Assembly: GCA_963772375.1 (NCBI GenBank)
Contig: CAVYXG010000001.1
Coordinates: 248,001 to 312,000, forward strand
Direction of reading: 5' to 3'
DNA length: 64,000 nucleotides
From: DATBHM01 sp963772375
GTDB lineage: Bacteria; Actinomycetota; UBA4738; JACQTL01
This document shows positions 40,820 through 49,310 of this stretch, piece after piece (position 1 is the first letter of the stretch; each line of letters begins with the position of its first letter). Made by a program: the position numbers and the translations under genes. Below the pieces are notes generated by a model. The model was not told where the DNA came from. It saw only the letters and a program-made list of their open reading frames with translations, and ran no database searches.

Positions 40820-40821
40820 CT
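40816..40821 (+). promoter_or_regulatory. -10 element of the DUF3866 gene, overlapping the pafB -10
   Basis: CATACT ends seven bases before the ATG at 40829. The two start codons are only 24 bases apart. Confidence 0.5.
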
Positions 40822-40828
40822 CGCCGCC

Positions 40829-41953
40829 ATGGTCCGGCTCCGGTGGGGAACGGTGCTCGCGCTCGGCTCGGCGCGCCCGGGCGCGCTCGAGCTGCGCGTC
40901 ACGGTGGAAGGCGAGGAGGCCGACGCGATCGCGTACCCGGACCTGGTCGGAGGGGTCGTGCCGGGCGACCGCGTCCTGCTGAACACCACCGCGGTGGCGC
41001 TCGGACTCGGGACGGGAGGGTTCCACCTGGTGGTCGCCGTCGACCCACACCCCGAGCGGTCCGCGCCGGTCTCGGGGCGGATGTTCGGGCCCGGACGCGT
41101 GATGAAGGCACGCTACCTGCCGCTGCAGACGCAGGTGGAATCGGTCGAGGAGACCCACGCCGAGCAGCTGGAGCGGTCGGCAGGGCTGGGCAGCGTCCCC
41201 GTCGTCGTCGCGCCGCTCCACTCGTTGATCGCGCCGGCGGCGGCGGGGGCGCGGGCGGCGGGGGCCGAGCGAGTCGTGTACGTCATGACGGACCAGGCCG
41301 CCCTGCCCGGTCCGTTCTCACGGCTGGTCCCCCGGCTGCGCGATGCCGGCATGCTGGCCGGGTTCGTGACGACCGGGCAGAGCTTTGGCGGCGACCTCGA
41401 GGCGGTGACGGTGTGGACGGGGCTCCTCGCCGCGGTCGAGGTGATGGGCGCGGACGTCGTCGTGGTGGCCGACGGCCCCGGCAACCTCGGGACGAACACA
41501 CGGTGGGGGGTCTCCGCGCTCGCGTCGGGGAACTCGCTGAACGCAGCGCACGCGCTCGGGGGACGGCCGGTGGCGGCGCTCCGCATCAGCTTCGCCGATG
41601 AGCGGGAACGCCACCACGCCGTCTCCCATCATTCCCTCACGATCCTCGGCCACGTCTGCCTGGTACCGGCGACCGTCGCGGTTCCCTCGCTGGAGGAACC
41701 GCAGCGCATGGCCGTCTGGGACGCCCTGCGCGCCGCGAGGCTCGAGGAACGCCATCAACTGGTGGAGGCGGCCGGCGAGTCCGCGCTCGACGCGCTCCGC
41801 GATGCCGGGGTCGCCGCCCTTTCCATGGGCCGGTCGCCGCGGGACGACCCGGCGTTCTTCCTGGCGGGGGGCGCCGCGGGGATCGTGGCCGGGCGGATGG
41901 CGGCCGGGAACCACCGCTGGGCGACGGGCTCCGTCGACGGGCCGGACACCTGA
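40829..41953 (+). CDS. DUF3866 family protein
   Basis: A 374-residue actinobacterial protein of the DUF3866 family. Recognisable stretches are VNTTAVALGLGTGG-like LLNTTAVALGLGTGGFHLV (residues 51-69), the MKARYLPLQTQVESVEE region, YVMTDQAALPG and a later GPGNLGTNTRWG. The family has no assigned activity. In actinobacteria it is often found beside pafB, as here. It is divergent from pafB with overlapping promoters, so the two are probably co-regulated by competition. Confidence 0.85.
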   Translation: MVRLRWGTVLALGSARPGALELRVTVEGEEADAIAYPDLVGGVVPGDRVLLNTTAVALGLGTGGFHLVVAVDPHPERSAPVSGRMFGPGRVMKARYLPLQTQVESVEETHAEQLERSAGLGSVPVVVAPLHSLIAPAAAGARAAGAERVVYVMTDQAALPGPFSRLVPRLRDAGMLAGFVTTGQSFGGDLEAVTVWTGLLAAVEVMGADVVVVADGPGNLGTNTRWGVSALASGNSLNAAHALGGRPVAALRISFADERERHHAVSHHSLTILGHVCLVPATVAVPSLEEPQRMAVWDALRAARLEERHQLVEAAGESALDALRDAGVAALSMGRSPRDDPAFFLAGGAAGIVAGRMAAGNHRWATGSVDGPDT

Positions 41954-41962
41954 GGAACGGGC

Positions 41963-43036
41963 TCAGGCAGCGTCGTCGTCCGGCTCGCCGGGCGCCTCGG
42001 GCTCGTCGGTGCCGGTCCCCACGGCCGCGAGCTGGAATGCATCCACCCGGGTATCGCCGGCCGCCACGGGCTCGGGGCCCGGCGCGGCCTCGTCGGGCCG
42101 CTCCTCCGCCGGGCCGTGCGCCGGACGGTGCGCGCTCACGATCAGCGCGACGGCCACCACGATCACCCCGCCCGCCAGCACCGTGGTGAGGGTCACCGGC
42201 TCGCTCAGGATGGCCCATCCGAGGAACACCGCCACGATCGGGTTCACGTACGGATAGGTCGCCACCAGGGACAGCCGGGCGTTCCGGAGCAGCCACACGT
42301 ACGCGCTGAACGCGAGCAGCGAGCCGAACACGATCAGGTAGGCGAGCCCGAGCAGCGACGTGAGCGAGATCCGGGACGGGTGCACGTCGCCGAGCTCCCC
42401 GGTGGCGACGCCGACGATCGCCAGGAACACCCCGCCGGCCAGCATCTGCATGGCCGTGGACACGAGCGGTCGGGCGGGCAGCGCCGCCCGACGCGAGTAC
42501 AGCGACCCCGTCGCCCAGCACGTCGCCGCCACGAGGCACCCGACGACGCCCCTCGGATCGAGGTGCCCGCCGCCGGTGCCGGTTCCGAGCACGAGCAGCA
42601 CGATCCCGCCGAACCCGACGGCGACGCCCATCGCCTCTCGCACGCCCAGCCGTTCCCGGAAGACCAGCCGGCCCACCACGACCATCCACAGCGGGATCGT
42701 GGCGATCAGGAGCGCCGTGATCCCCGATGGGACGTACTGCTCCGACCACGTCACGCCGCCGTTCCCCATGAACAGGAGCAGCCCGCCCACGACGAGGGCC
42801 GAACGCCACTGCGGCCAGCGCGGCCGGTCCCCCACCCGGTCGCCCCGCCGGCCGGCGACGGCGTACAGCAGGCCGCCCGCGATGAGGAACCGCGTCGAGG
42901 ACATCAGCAACGGCGGGATCGTCCGGATCGCCTCGCGGATGGCGAGGTAGGTCGATCCCCACACGACGTAGACGGTGAGCAGGGCGGCCCATACCCTGGG
43001 CGTGGTCGGGCGCGCATCCTGGGTGGTGGTCGTCAC
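41963..43036 (-). CDS. EamA/DMT-family transporter
   Basis: A 357-residue inner-membrane exporter with ten predicted helices in two EamA repeats. YVVWGSTYLAIREAIRTIPP opens the first repeat and SRISLTSLLGLAYLIVFGSLLAFSAYVWLL is in the second. Relatives export amino acids or metabolites. The C-terminal ~55 residues are an acidic Pro-rich cytoplasmic tail. The GTG start overlaps the stop of the preceding small gene (GTGA). That small gene is divergent from an Lrp regulator, an arrangement typical of amino-acid exporters controlled by Lrp. Confidence 0.88.
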   Translation of the reverse strand: MTTTTQDARPTTPRVWAALLTVYVVWGSTYLAIREAIRTIPPLLMSSTRFLIAGGLLYAVAGRRGDRVGDRPRWPQWRSALVVGGLLLFMGNGGVTWSEQYVPSGITALLIATIPLWMVVVGRLVFRERLGVREAMGVAVGFGGIVLLVLGTGTGGGHLDPRGVVGCLVAATCWATGSLYSRRAALPARPLVSTAMQMLAGGVFLAIVGVATGELGDVHPSRISLTSLLGLAYLIVFGSLLAFSAYVWLLRNARLSLVATYPYVNPIVAVFLGWAILSEPVTLTTVLAGGVIVVAVALIVSAHRPAHGPAEERPDEAAPGPEPVAAGDTRVDAFQLAAVGTGTDEPEAPGEPDDDAA

Positions 43037-43290
43037 CTGATCGACCCCGGCCGCCGCTCCTTCCAGTCGCCGCCGTCCCGCGTGTCGACACCCCACAGCC
43101 AGCCCGCCACCGCGAGCAGGGCGAACGAGCCGGCCACCATGAGGATGCCCCCGATCCCGGACATGGAGCTCGCGGTCGAGAGGCCGAGGACGAACAACAC
43201 GACCAGCGCCGCGAAGGTCCACCACGACGCCTCGTCCGGGCGGCGCCGGGACATCCCGAGTTCCCTGAGCCGTTCGAGGTGGCGATTCAC
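43033..43290 (-). CDS. Small two-helix membrane protein
   Basis: An 85-residue protein with a basic N-terminus and two transmembrane helices (residues ~25-42 and ~46-66), ending in a charged tail. It precedes the EamA transporter with a four-base overlap, so it may be an accessory subunit. The GTG at NRHLERL was chosen since TATGAT lies six bases upstream. A GTG two codons earlier would sit directly against that element. Confidence 0.6.
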   Translation of the reverse strand: MNRHLERLRELGMSRRRPDEASWWTFAALVVLFVLGLSTASSMSGIGGILMVAGSFALLAVAGWLWGVDTRDGGDWKERRPGSIR

Positions 43291-43296
43291 GTGCAC

Positions 43297-43302
43297 ATCA
43301 TA
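43297..43302 (-). promoter_or_regulatory. -10 element of a leaderless transcript (two-helix protein and exporter)
   Basis: TATGAT on the minus strand ends six bases before the GTG at 43290. It lies in an AT-rich divergent promoter region (43297-43397). Confidence 0.5.
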
Positions 43303-43384
43303 GAAAGGTTCTTGCCCGGGTGGAACAGATGTTGCAAACTGTTTACGTATTCTGAATCACAAAACGAAGTTTGAGGAGGCGGAA

Positions 43385-43390
43385 TACCTT
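43385..43390 (+). promoter_or_regulatory. -10 element of a leaderless transcript (second lrp gene)
   Basis: TACCTT ends seven bases before the ATG at 43398. Confidence 0.5.
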
Positions 43391-43397
43391 GGAACCC

Positions 43398-43886
43398 ATG
43401 CAGGAACTCGACGACATCGGCTGGGCCCTCCTTCGCGAGCTGCAGGAGAACGCCCGGCTGTCCTTCTCCGAGCTGGGCCGCCGCGTCGGCCTCACCCCGC
43501 CGGCGGTCGCCGACCGCGTCCGGCGGATGGAGGAGGCCGGCATCATCCGCGGATACCGCCTCGAGATCGACCACACCCTCATCGGGCTGCCGCTCACGGC
43601 GGTCATCCGCGTCACCCACCGGGGTGTGAACTGCCTCGAGCTCGGCCGCATCGTCAGCGAGTACCCGGAAGTGCTCGAGTGCCACCGGCTGACCGGCGCC
43701 GAGTCGTACAGCATGAAGGTGGCGCTGCGGTCGGTGGAGCACCTCCAGGAGCTCATCGACCGCCTGATGCCGTACGGCGAGACGGTGACGTCGATCGTGC
43801 TTTCCTCGCCCGTGACGTCCCGCTCGATCGAACGCGACCTGGCCCAGGTGCCGGGCGTGGAGGAACCCGCCGCCGCGACTGCGTGA
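43398..43886 (+). CDS. Lrp/AsnC-family transcriptional regulator
   Basis: A 162-residue regulator. Residues 1-60 hold the helix-turn-helix (LSFSELGRRVGLTPPAVADR, then VRRMEEAGIIRGYRL), and the RAM domain follows (LTGAESYSMKVALRS). The ATG was chosen because TACCTT lies seven bases before it. It is divergent from the small membrane protein and EamA exporter. The ~90-base gap is unusually AT-rich and contains CAAACT and AGTTTG arms about 35 bases apart that could be an Lrp operator. It is convergent with pafA, 15 bases between stops. Confidence 0.9.
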   Translation: MQELDDIGWALLRELQENARLSFSELGRRVGLTPPAVADRVRRMEEAGIIRGYRLEIDHTLIGLPLTAVIRVTHRGVNCLELGRIVSEYPEVLECHRLTGAESYSMKVALRSVEHLQELIDRLMPYGETVTSIVLSSPVTSRSIERDLAQVPGVEEPAAATA

Positions 43887-43901
43887 CCCGCCCGAGGGCC
43901 G

Positions 43902-45260
43902 TCACATGTGGGCGATGAGCTGCTCCACGCGCTCGTCGACCGACTTGAACGGGTCCTTGCAGAGCACCGTCCGCTGGGCCTGATCGTTCAGCTTGAGATG
44001 CACCCAGTCCACCGTGTAGTCGCGCCGGCGTTGCTTGGCGTGGCGGATGAACTCCCCCCGCAGGCGGGCCCGGGTGGTCTGGGGCGGCTCGCGCATGGCG
44101 CGGGTCACGTCCTTCTCGTCCACGGCCCGGTCGACCTTGCCGCGGCGTTCCATCAGGTAGTACAGGCCGCGGTCGCGGTTCACGTCGTGATAGGCCAGGT
44201 CCATCAGCGCGACCTTGGCGCTCGCCAGCTGGAGGCCGTGCTTGGCTCGGTACCGCTCGATCAGGACGTGCTTGGTGACCCAGTCGACCCTGCGGACCAG
44301 CCGCTCCGGCTCCTGAGCGGCGAGCGCGTCGAGGGCCGTCCGCCACTCCTGCAGCAGGCGCCGCGACAGGGCGTCTCCGCCCCGGCGTTCGAGGAACCGC
44401 GTCGTGCGCTCGTAGTACTCGTTCTGGATGTCGATGGCCGAGAGCTCGCGGCCGTTCGCGAGGCGGACACGCTTGCGGCACGACATGTCGTGGGAGATCT
44501 CGCGGATGGCCCGGATGGGGTTCTCGAGGGTCAGGTCGCGCATCACGGTGTTCTCCTCGACCATGCGCAGCACGAGGTCGGTGATGCCCACCTTCATGAG
44601 GTTGGTCCACTCCGACATGTTCGAGTCGCCGACGATCACGTGGAGCCTCCGGAACCGCTCCGCGTCCGCGTGGGGCTCGTCGCGGGTGTTGATGATTGGG
44701 CGCGACCGCGTCGTCGCGCTGGAGACGCCCTCCCAGATGTGCTCGGCGCGCTGGCTGAGGCAGAACTGTGCGCCGCGGGGGCCGTGGAGCACCTTGCCGG
44801 CGCCGCAGTAGACCTGGCGTGTCACGAAGAAGGGGATCAGCACGTCCGCCATGCGGGCGAACTCTCCCTGGCGGGCCACCAGGTAGTTCTCGTGGCAGCC
44901 GTAGGAGTTGCCGGCGGAGTCGGTGTTGTTCTTGAACAGGAACACCTCGCCGGAGATGCCCTCCTCGTGCAGACGGAGCTGCGCCGCGCTCAGCAGGGCC
45001 TCGAGGATCCGCTCCCCCGCCTTGTCGTGGGCGACGAGGTCGGGGACCTTGTCGCACTCCGGCGTGGCGTACTCCGGGTGCGAGCCGACGTCGAGGTACA
45101 GCCTCGCGCCGTTCTCGAGGAACACGTTGGACGAACGACCCCAGTGCACGACGCGGCGAAACAGGTACCGGGCCACCTCGTCGGGCGACAGGCGGCGCTG
45201 CCCGCGGAAGGTGCACGTGACGCCGTACTCGTTCTCGAGTCCGAAGATCCGCCGCTCCAC
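43902..45260 (-). CDS. pafA: Proteasome accessory factor A (Pup ligase)
   Basis: PafA attaches deamidated Pup to substrate lysines, in an ATP-dependent glutamine-synthetase-like reaction. The 452 residues align closely with mycobacterial PafA: RRIFGLENEYGVTCTF at the start (catalytic Glu in the ENEYG region), WGRSSNVFLENGARLYLDVG, FKNNTDSAGNSYGCHENYL, ATTRSRPIINTRDEPHADAE and a conserved C-terminus VDWVHLKLNDQAQRTVLCKD. The start is the GTG directly after TACACT (six bases). It lies 3.1 kb upstream of pafBC, with the exporter/Lrp genes and DUF3866 between. Confidence 0.95.
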   Translation of the reverse strand: MERRIFGLENEYGVTCTFRGQRRLSPDEVARYLFRRVVHWGRSSNVFLENGARLYLDVGSHPEYATPECDKVPDLVAHDKAGERILEALLSAAQLRLHEEGISGEVFLFKNNTDSAGNSYGCHENYLVARQGEFARMADVLIPFFVTRQVYCGAGKVLHGPRGAQFCLSQRAEHIWEGVSSATTRSRPIINTRDEPHADAERFRRLHVIVGDSNMSEWTNLMKVGITDLVLRMVEENTVMRDLTLENPIRAIREISHDMSCRKRVRLANGRELSAIDIQNEYYERTTRFLERRGGDALSRRLLQEWRTALDALAAQEPERLVRRVDWVTKHVLIERYRAKHGLQLASAKVALMDLAYHDVNRDRGLYYLMERRGKVDRAVDEKDVTRAMREPPQTTRARLRGEFIRHAKQRRRDYTVDWVHLKLNDQAQRTVLCKDPFKSVDERVEQLIAHM

Positions 45261-45266
45261 GTGACC

Positions 45267-45272
45267 AGTGTA
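45267..45272 (-). promoter_or_regulatory. -10 element of a leaderless transcript (pafA)
   Basis: TACACT on the minus strand ends six bases before the GTG at 45260. Confidence 0.5.
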
Positions 45273-45286
45273 TGGGCCGGAGACGA

Positions 45287-45322
45287 CGAACCCGGGACCC
45301 CCGCTCGGAAGTCCCGGGTTCG
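45287..45322 (-). terminator. Hairpin terminator after the first PLDc_N-SHOCT gene
   Basis: CGAACCCGGGAC and GTCCCGGGTTCG form a perfect 12-bp stem with a 12-base loop, 26 bases after the stop and just before the pafA promoter. Confidence 0.6.
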
Positions 45323-45348
45323 ACGGTGGTCGTGTGGTTCGGGCCGTC

Positions 45349-45726
45349 CTACGAGAGGGCCCGCTTCTTCATCGCCTCGAACTCCTCGTCGGTGATCGCA
45401 CCGCTCGCCTTCAGCTCCTGGGCCTTGGCGATCTCGTCCGCCGCGGAGAGGCCGGACGCCCGTCGCTGGGCCTCGTGGGCCTGCGCCATCATCTCCTTGT
45501 CCTGCTCGGTCATCTTGGGCCGGGCGATCATGTAGATCAGGATGCCGAGGAACGGCAGGATCACGATCAAGATGATCCACCCAGCCTTGGCCCCTCCGTG
45601 GATGTCGTTGCGCCGGAAGATGTCGGCGAACACGGCGATGAACATCCAGATGAAGATGAACCAGAAGAAGAACACGATCATGGCCCACAGCACGGACCCG
45701 AAGGTCCAGTTGTACACAGCCAGCAC
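45349..45726 (-). CDS. PLDc_N-SHOCT small membrane protein
   Basis: A 125-residue membrane protein. Two helices (FFFWFIFIWMFIAVFADIF and WIILIVILPFLGILIYMIA) around a short loop RRNDIHGGAKAG make the PLDc_N-type domain. The C-terminus (residues ~96-124, ADEIAKAQELKASGAITDEE) is a SHOCT motif, commonly found at protein C-termini. It is almost identical through the membrane part to the protein at 50.6 kb. The GTG start has GAGGAGGCGGGG upstream. Palindrome ATCACC-CG-GGTGAT lies 115 bases upstream of the start. Confidence 0.82.
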   Translation of the reverse strand: MLAVYNWTFGSVLWAMIVFFFWFIFIWMFIAVFADIFRRNDIHGGAKAGWIILIVILPFLGILIYMIARPKMTEQDKEMMAQAHEAQRRASGLSAADEIAKAQELKASGAITDEEFEAMKKRALS

Positions 45727-45841
45727 CTGCCCCGCCTCCTCCCCACTCGATCAGCCCCAACTTCGGAGCAGTCTGCACCGGACCGGTGCGCGAAGCCAGC
45801 CTGGCGGAGCACGTTCCCGTGGTCGTCACCCGTCATCGGGA

Positions 45842-45855
45842 ATCACCCGGGTGAT
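45842..45855. promoter_or_regulatory. Shared palindromic operator, copy A
   Basis: ATCACCCGGGTGAT is a perfect 14-base palindrome, flanked by GGGA on the left. It lies in the 321-base divergent gap between the SHOCT and lipoprotein genes, nearer the SHOCT gene. Confidence 0.6.
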
Positions 45856-45929
45856 CCGGCCGAGAGGCACCCGTCCACAACCAGACCTCGACCGGCGACC
45901 ACCCGACGCGGGAGTCCCCGGAGCTTGAT

Positions 45930-45958
45930 ATCACCCTGGTGATTCACCCCGAGGGTGA
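45930..45958. promoter_or_regulatory. Shared palindromic operator, copy B (composite)
   Basis: ATCACC-CT-GGTGAT is followed directly by TCACCC-CGA-GGGTGA. The same palindrome-plus-second-dyad arrangement is seen at copy C (49769-49804). It lies about 90-118 bases upstream of the lipoprotein start. Confidence 0.6.
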
Positions 45959-46047
45959 GGCCCGTACGCGACGACGTGGTCAGGCTGTGCCATGCTCGGC
46001 CCGCGGGGTCGAGTGCCGATGCCACATCGTCAGGGGGGAGGACCATC

Positions 46048-46545
46048 GTGAGCGCCCGGAACCGATCAGCCCGTCAGCCCCGAGGGGAGGCGCGATCGGC
46101 GGCGCGGCCCGGACCACTCCGCGTGGCCGTGCTCGCCTTGGGCGCGCTGCTCGTCGTGATGGCGGGCTGCTCGTCCAAGCAGGCCAACCGCCAGGCGGAG
46201 CAGAATTCGAAGCTCTGGGGAGGGGCCTCATGTGGCATCGCCTCGGCCACGAGCGCCGGGGTCCAGCAGAACGCCTACGGCCAGACCCAGCTCTACTCGA
46301 CCACGGCGGTACAGCAGATCGCGGGCATGAAGCAGGGCGCACAGCAGATCGACGCGCTCAACTCGCAGCTGAACTCGGACAAGACGGCCGGGTCGGTGAC
46401 CAAGTACGTCCCGGACCTGACGGCGATCGAGAACCGGGCGTCGAGCCTCGCGGAGGGAAGCAGCGGCGACGAGAGCGATGCGTGGAGCTCGTTGTCGGGA
46501 TCGCTGGCCGACTGCATCGCCCAACTCCCGCAGAGCCTGCAGTAG
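46048..46545 (+). CDS. Lipoprotein of unknown function
   Basis: A 165-residue exported lipoprotein. The basic N-terminal region is followed by a hydrophobic stretch and the lipobox VMAGC. The mature part is rich in Gln, Asn, Ser and Ala, mostly helical, with two further cysteines (CGIAS and DCIAQL) that may form a disulfide. No domain is recognised. The GTG is chosen because GGGGGGAGG precedes it and the longer frame lacks a site. Copy B of the shared operator is upstream, and a GlsB-like gene follows 27 bases later. Confidence 0.7.
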   Translation: MSARNRSARQPRGEARSAARPGPLRVAVLALGALLVVMAGCSSKQANRQAEQNSKLWGGASCGIASATSAGVQQNAYGQTQLYSTTAVQQIAGMKQGAQQIDALNSQLNSDKTAGSVTKYVPDLTAIENRASSLAEGSSGDESDAWSSLSGSLADCIAQLPQSLQ

Positions 46546-46572
46546 GGTTCCGGACGTGGAAGGAGTACGAGG

Positions 46573-46839
46573 ATGCTGATCCTGTTCATCATCGTGTTCG
46601 GGATGGCGATCGGGTGGGTCGCCCAGCTCATCCTGGGGCGGCAGACCAACTGGGCGGAGGCGTTCGTCGCCGGGATCATCGGGTCGTTCGTCGGCGGGCT
46701 GATCGGGAGCCTGATCGCAGGGGACGGCATCGCCTTCCGGGCGAGCGGGATCATCGGGTCGATCGTGGGGGCGATCGTCGTGCTCGCGATCTGGGGCGCG
46801 CTGCGCGGCAAGCGCCGTGCTCCCGGCCGGGCCCGGTAG
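46573..46839 (+). CDS. GlsB/YeaQ/YmgE-family stress membrane protein
   Basis: An 88-residue protein of the transglycosylase-associated (GlsB/YmgE) family, with three hydrophobic helices rich in Gly (GMAIGWVAQLI, GIIGSFVGGLIGSLIAG, SGIIGSIVGAIVVLAIWG) and a basic tail. Members are stress-induced membrane proteins of unknown activity. The ribosome site GGAAGGAG fits the ATG. It follows the lipoprotein gene by 27 bases and precedes the LuxR regulator gene by 151 bases. Confidence 0.85.
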   Translation: MLILFIIVFGMAIGWVAQLILGRQTNWAEAFVAGIIGSFVGGLIGSLIAGDGIAFRASGIIGSIVGAIVVLAIWGALRGKRRAPGRAR

Positions 46840-46990
46840 CGACCATCCGGGTGGATCCAGGGGCTGCCGCTCGATTGGCTGCTACCCAATTGTGTCGAAT
46901 TGCGCGACCATTCTCCCATAGGAGACCAAGGACCCCGACCCCTGCGGTAGTCTGAGTCGGCTCCGCGCACTGGTTGCGCGCGAACGCTCA

Positions 46991-49240
46991 ATGCAGATCA
47001 AGCGCTCCGAACTCGCGGCCCGCGCCGGCGGGCCGTTGCTCGTCCACTCTCGGCTGCGCGCTCCCGCGGCCCGTGTGCCCTGGGTTCGCCGCCTTCGGCT
47101 GCTGAGCCGCCTCAGGGAAGGCGCCAAACGACCGTTGACCGTCGTCTCCGCCCCACCGGGGTTCGGCAAGTCGATCCTGCTGGCGCAGTGGGCCCGGGAG
47201 GACGCCCGGCGCATGCCGTTCGCCTGGGTCACGCTTGCGGACGACTCCCGGGACCCGGCGACGTTCCTGTTCTACGTGATCGAGGCGCTTCGATCGATCG
47301 ACGGGTCGTTCGGGAAGCAGGCTCGCCGGAGGCTCGGCGGTGTGGCCGGCGACTCCGTGGCCGAGGCGATGCCCGCGCTGCTCAACGACATCGCGGCCCT
47401 CCCGCGCAGGGTGACGCTCGTGATCGACGACTTCGACGCGATGCAGGAGCCGGAGACCCGTCACTGGATGGGCTTCCTGCTGGACAACCTGTCCGGTCCC
47501 CTGCACATCGCGATCGCAACCCGGTCGGCACCGCTCATCCGCCTCGGCCGCCTGCGGGCCCAGGGTGATCTGACCGAGCTCTCGGGGCAGGACCTCCGGT
47601 TCACGGAGGATGAAGCGCGCGACCTCCTCTCCAAGCGGATGGGCCTCGACGTCTCCCAGCACGACCTGCAGTCGCTGATCGAAGCGACGGAGGGGTGGCC
47701 GACCGGGATCTACCTGGGCGGGATGTATCTCTCCTCCGGCCCGGATCGGGTGACGAAGGATTTCCGGGGCACCCACCGGCACGTGGCCGACTTCCTTCGG
47801 GACGAGGTGCTGCACCAGCAGCCCGAACCGTTGCGTGAGTTCATGCTCAGGACGTCCATCCTCGACCGCCTCTCCCCCGGACTCTGCGACGAGGTCAGCC
47901 ACAGCGAGGGCGCGGCGTTGATGCTCGGCGACCTCGAGCGGTCCAACTTGTTCGTCGTTCCGCTCGACGAGGACGCCGAGTGGTACCGGTACCAGTTGCT
48001 GTTCCGGGACATGCTGCGCTCCGAGGCCGCGCGGCTGATCCCGACCGAGGTCCCGGACCTCCACCGCCGGGCCAGCCGGTGGCACCAGCGCCACGGGACC
48101 GTGATGGAGGCGGTGTACCACGCGCTCGCGGCGGGGGGCGACGACGAGACGGCCATCCGGCTGGTCAAGGAGAACTGGGTCGTGGTCGCGCGCAGCGGTC
48201 ACCGTGCGACGGTCTGGGCGTGGCTGCAGGCCCTGCCCTGGCATCGCATCCGCCAGGACCCCCATCTGTGCGCGATCGCCGCCTTCCTGCTCGTGTACGC
48301 CGGCGAGTTCGAGATGGCGGACGTGTGGGCATCGAGGATCCCGGACCGGCTCCGGTCCACGGGGGGCCCGCTTCCCGACGGATTCTCCTCCGTCGAATCG
48401 ATCCGTCAGCTCGTCGCGGCCCACCCGGTCCGGAACGTCGGCTCGTCGCTCCGGGCGGCCCGGCGGGTCGTCCAGCTCGAGTCGCCGGGATCCGAATGGC
48501 ACAGCGCCGGCCTCATCGCGCTCGGAATGAACCTGTATCTCGCGGGGCAGCTGGCCGAGGGCCGGACCCACCTCGAGGCCGCCCGGGTGCAGTCGGCGAC
48601 GGCGCCCCGGCCGGCGGTCGAGATGCTCGCCCTGACATACCTCTCCCTCGTGGAGCACGACGTCGGCGATCCGGTCGTTGGGGACGAGCTCGCCATCGAG
48701 GGCCGCCGCCTCATGGACGAGTACGACGTCGTCGACTATCCGGTGCTCGCGCCGCTGCACATGGCCACCGCCGCGGCGCTCCTCAGCACCGATCCCGAGG
48801 GAGCCGAGCGGGAGGCCGAGGAGGCCATGCGGCTGGCCGCACCGTACGGCCGTTCGATCATCCCGGCGCAGACGGCGCTGCTCGGCGCCCGGCTCCGGCT
48901 GGCGATGGGCGACCTCACCCGGTGCCGCGAGCTCTTGCGCGAGGCGCACACGAGCCTGAACGTCTGCTCGGACGCGGGGGCGCTGTGGCAGGAATTCGCC
49001 TCGCTCGACTCCCGGACCCGGCCGCGCGCGCCCCGCCAGGACCTCCCGGAGGCGCTGACGGCCTCCGAGATCGCGGTCCTCCGGCTGCTGGCAACCGACC
49101 TGTCCCTCGGGGAGATCGCCGCCAGGCTGTTCGTCTCGATCAACACGATCAAGACGCACACGCGCCACATCTACCAGAAGCTGCAGGTGCCCTCGCGGCG
49201 GGCGGCCGTCGACCAGGGCCGCCGCCTCGATCTGATCTAG
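46991..49240 (+). CDS. MalT-type LuxR-family regulator (STAND ATPase)
   Basis: A 749-residue signal-transduction ATPase. Residues 30-290 form the nucleotide-binding module, with Walker A APPGFGKS (54-61) and Walker B TLVIDDFDA (near 140). The middle ~350 residues look like the helical repeats used for ligand sensing. The C-terminal ~65 residues are a LuxR helix-turn-helix (LTASEIAVLRLLATDLSLGE and a NTIKTHTRHIYQKL recognition region). It lies between the two intergenic regions that carry the shared palindrome, so it is the natural candidate regulator. It has the GlsB gene upstream and a hairpin terminator after its stop. Confidence 0.88.
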   Translation: MQIKRSELAARAGGPLLVHSRLRAPAARVPWVRRLRLLSRLREGAKRPLTVVSAPPGFGKSILLAQWAREDARRMPFAWVTLADDSRDPATFLFYVIEALRSIDGSFGKQARRRLGGVAGDSVAEAMPALLNDIAALPRRVTLVIDDFDAMQEPETRHWMGFLLDNLSGPLHIAIATRSAPLIRLGRLRAQGDLTELSGQDLRFTEDEARDLLSKRMGLDVSQHDLQSLIEATEGWPTGIYLGGMYLSSGPDRVTKDFRGTHRHVADFLRDEVLHQQPEPLREFMLRTSILDRLSPGLCDEVSHSEGAALMLGDLERSNLFVVPLDEDAEWYRYQLLFRDMLRSEAARLIPTEVPDLHRRASRWHQRHGTVMEAVYHALAAGGDDETAIRLVKENWVVVARSGHRATVWAWLQALPWHRIRQDPHLCAIAAFLLVYAGEFEMADVWASRIPDRLRSTGGPLPDGFSSVESIRQLVAAHPVRNVGSSLRAARRVVQLESPGSEWHSAGLIALGMNLYLAGQLAEGRTHLEAARVQSATAPRPAVEMLALTYLSLVEHDVGDPVVGDELAIEGRRLMDEYDVVDYPVLAPLHMATAAALLSTDPEGAEREAEEAMRLAAPYGRSIIPAQTALLGARLRLAMGDLTRCRELLREAHTSLNVCSDAGALWQEFASLDSRTRPRAPRQDLPEALTASEIAVLRLLATDLSLGEIAARLFVSINTIKTHTRHIYQKLQVPSRRAAVDQGRRLDLI

Positions 49241-49249
49241 CGACGCGAA

Positions 49250-49298
49250 CGGGGCGCGGTCCCCACCGGTCGCTGCGGGCCGGCGCGACCGCGCCCCG
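49250..49298. terminator. Long hairpin between convergent genes
   Basis: CGGGGCGCGGTC and GACCGCGCCCCG pair perfectly over 12 bp across 25 bases. It lies between the LuxR gene end and the CMD-like gene end, so it serves both directions. Confidence 0.6.
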
Positions 49299-49310
49299 GT
49301 TCCCCATCCG

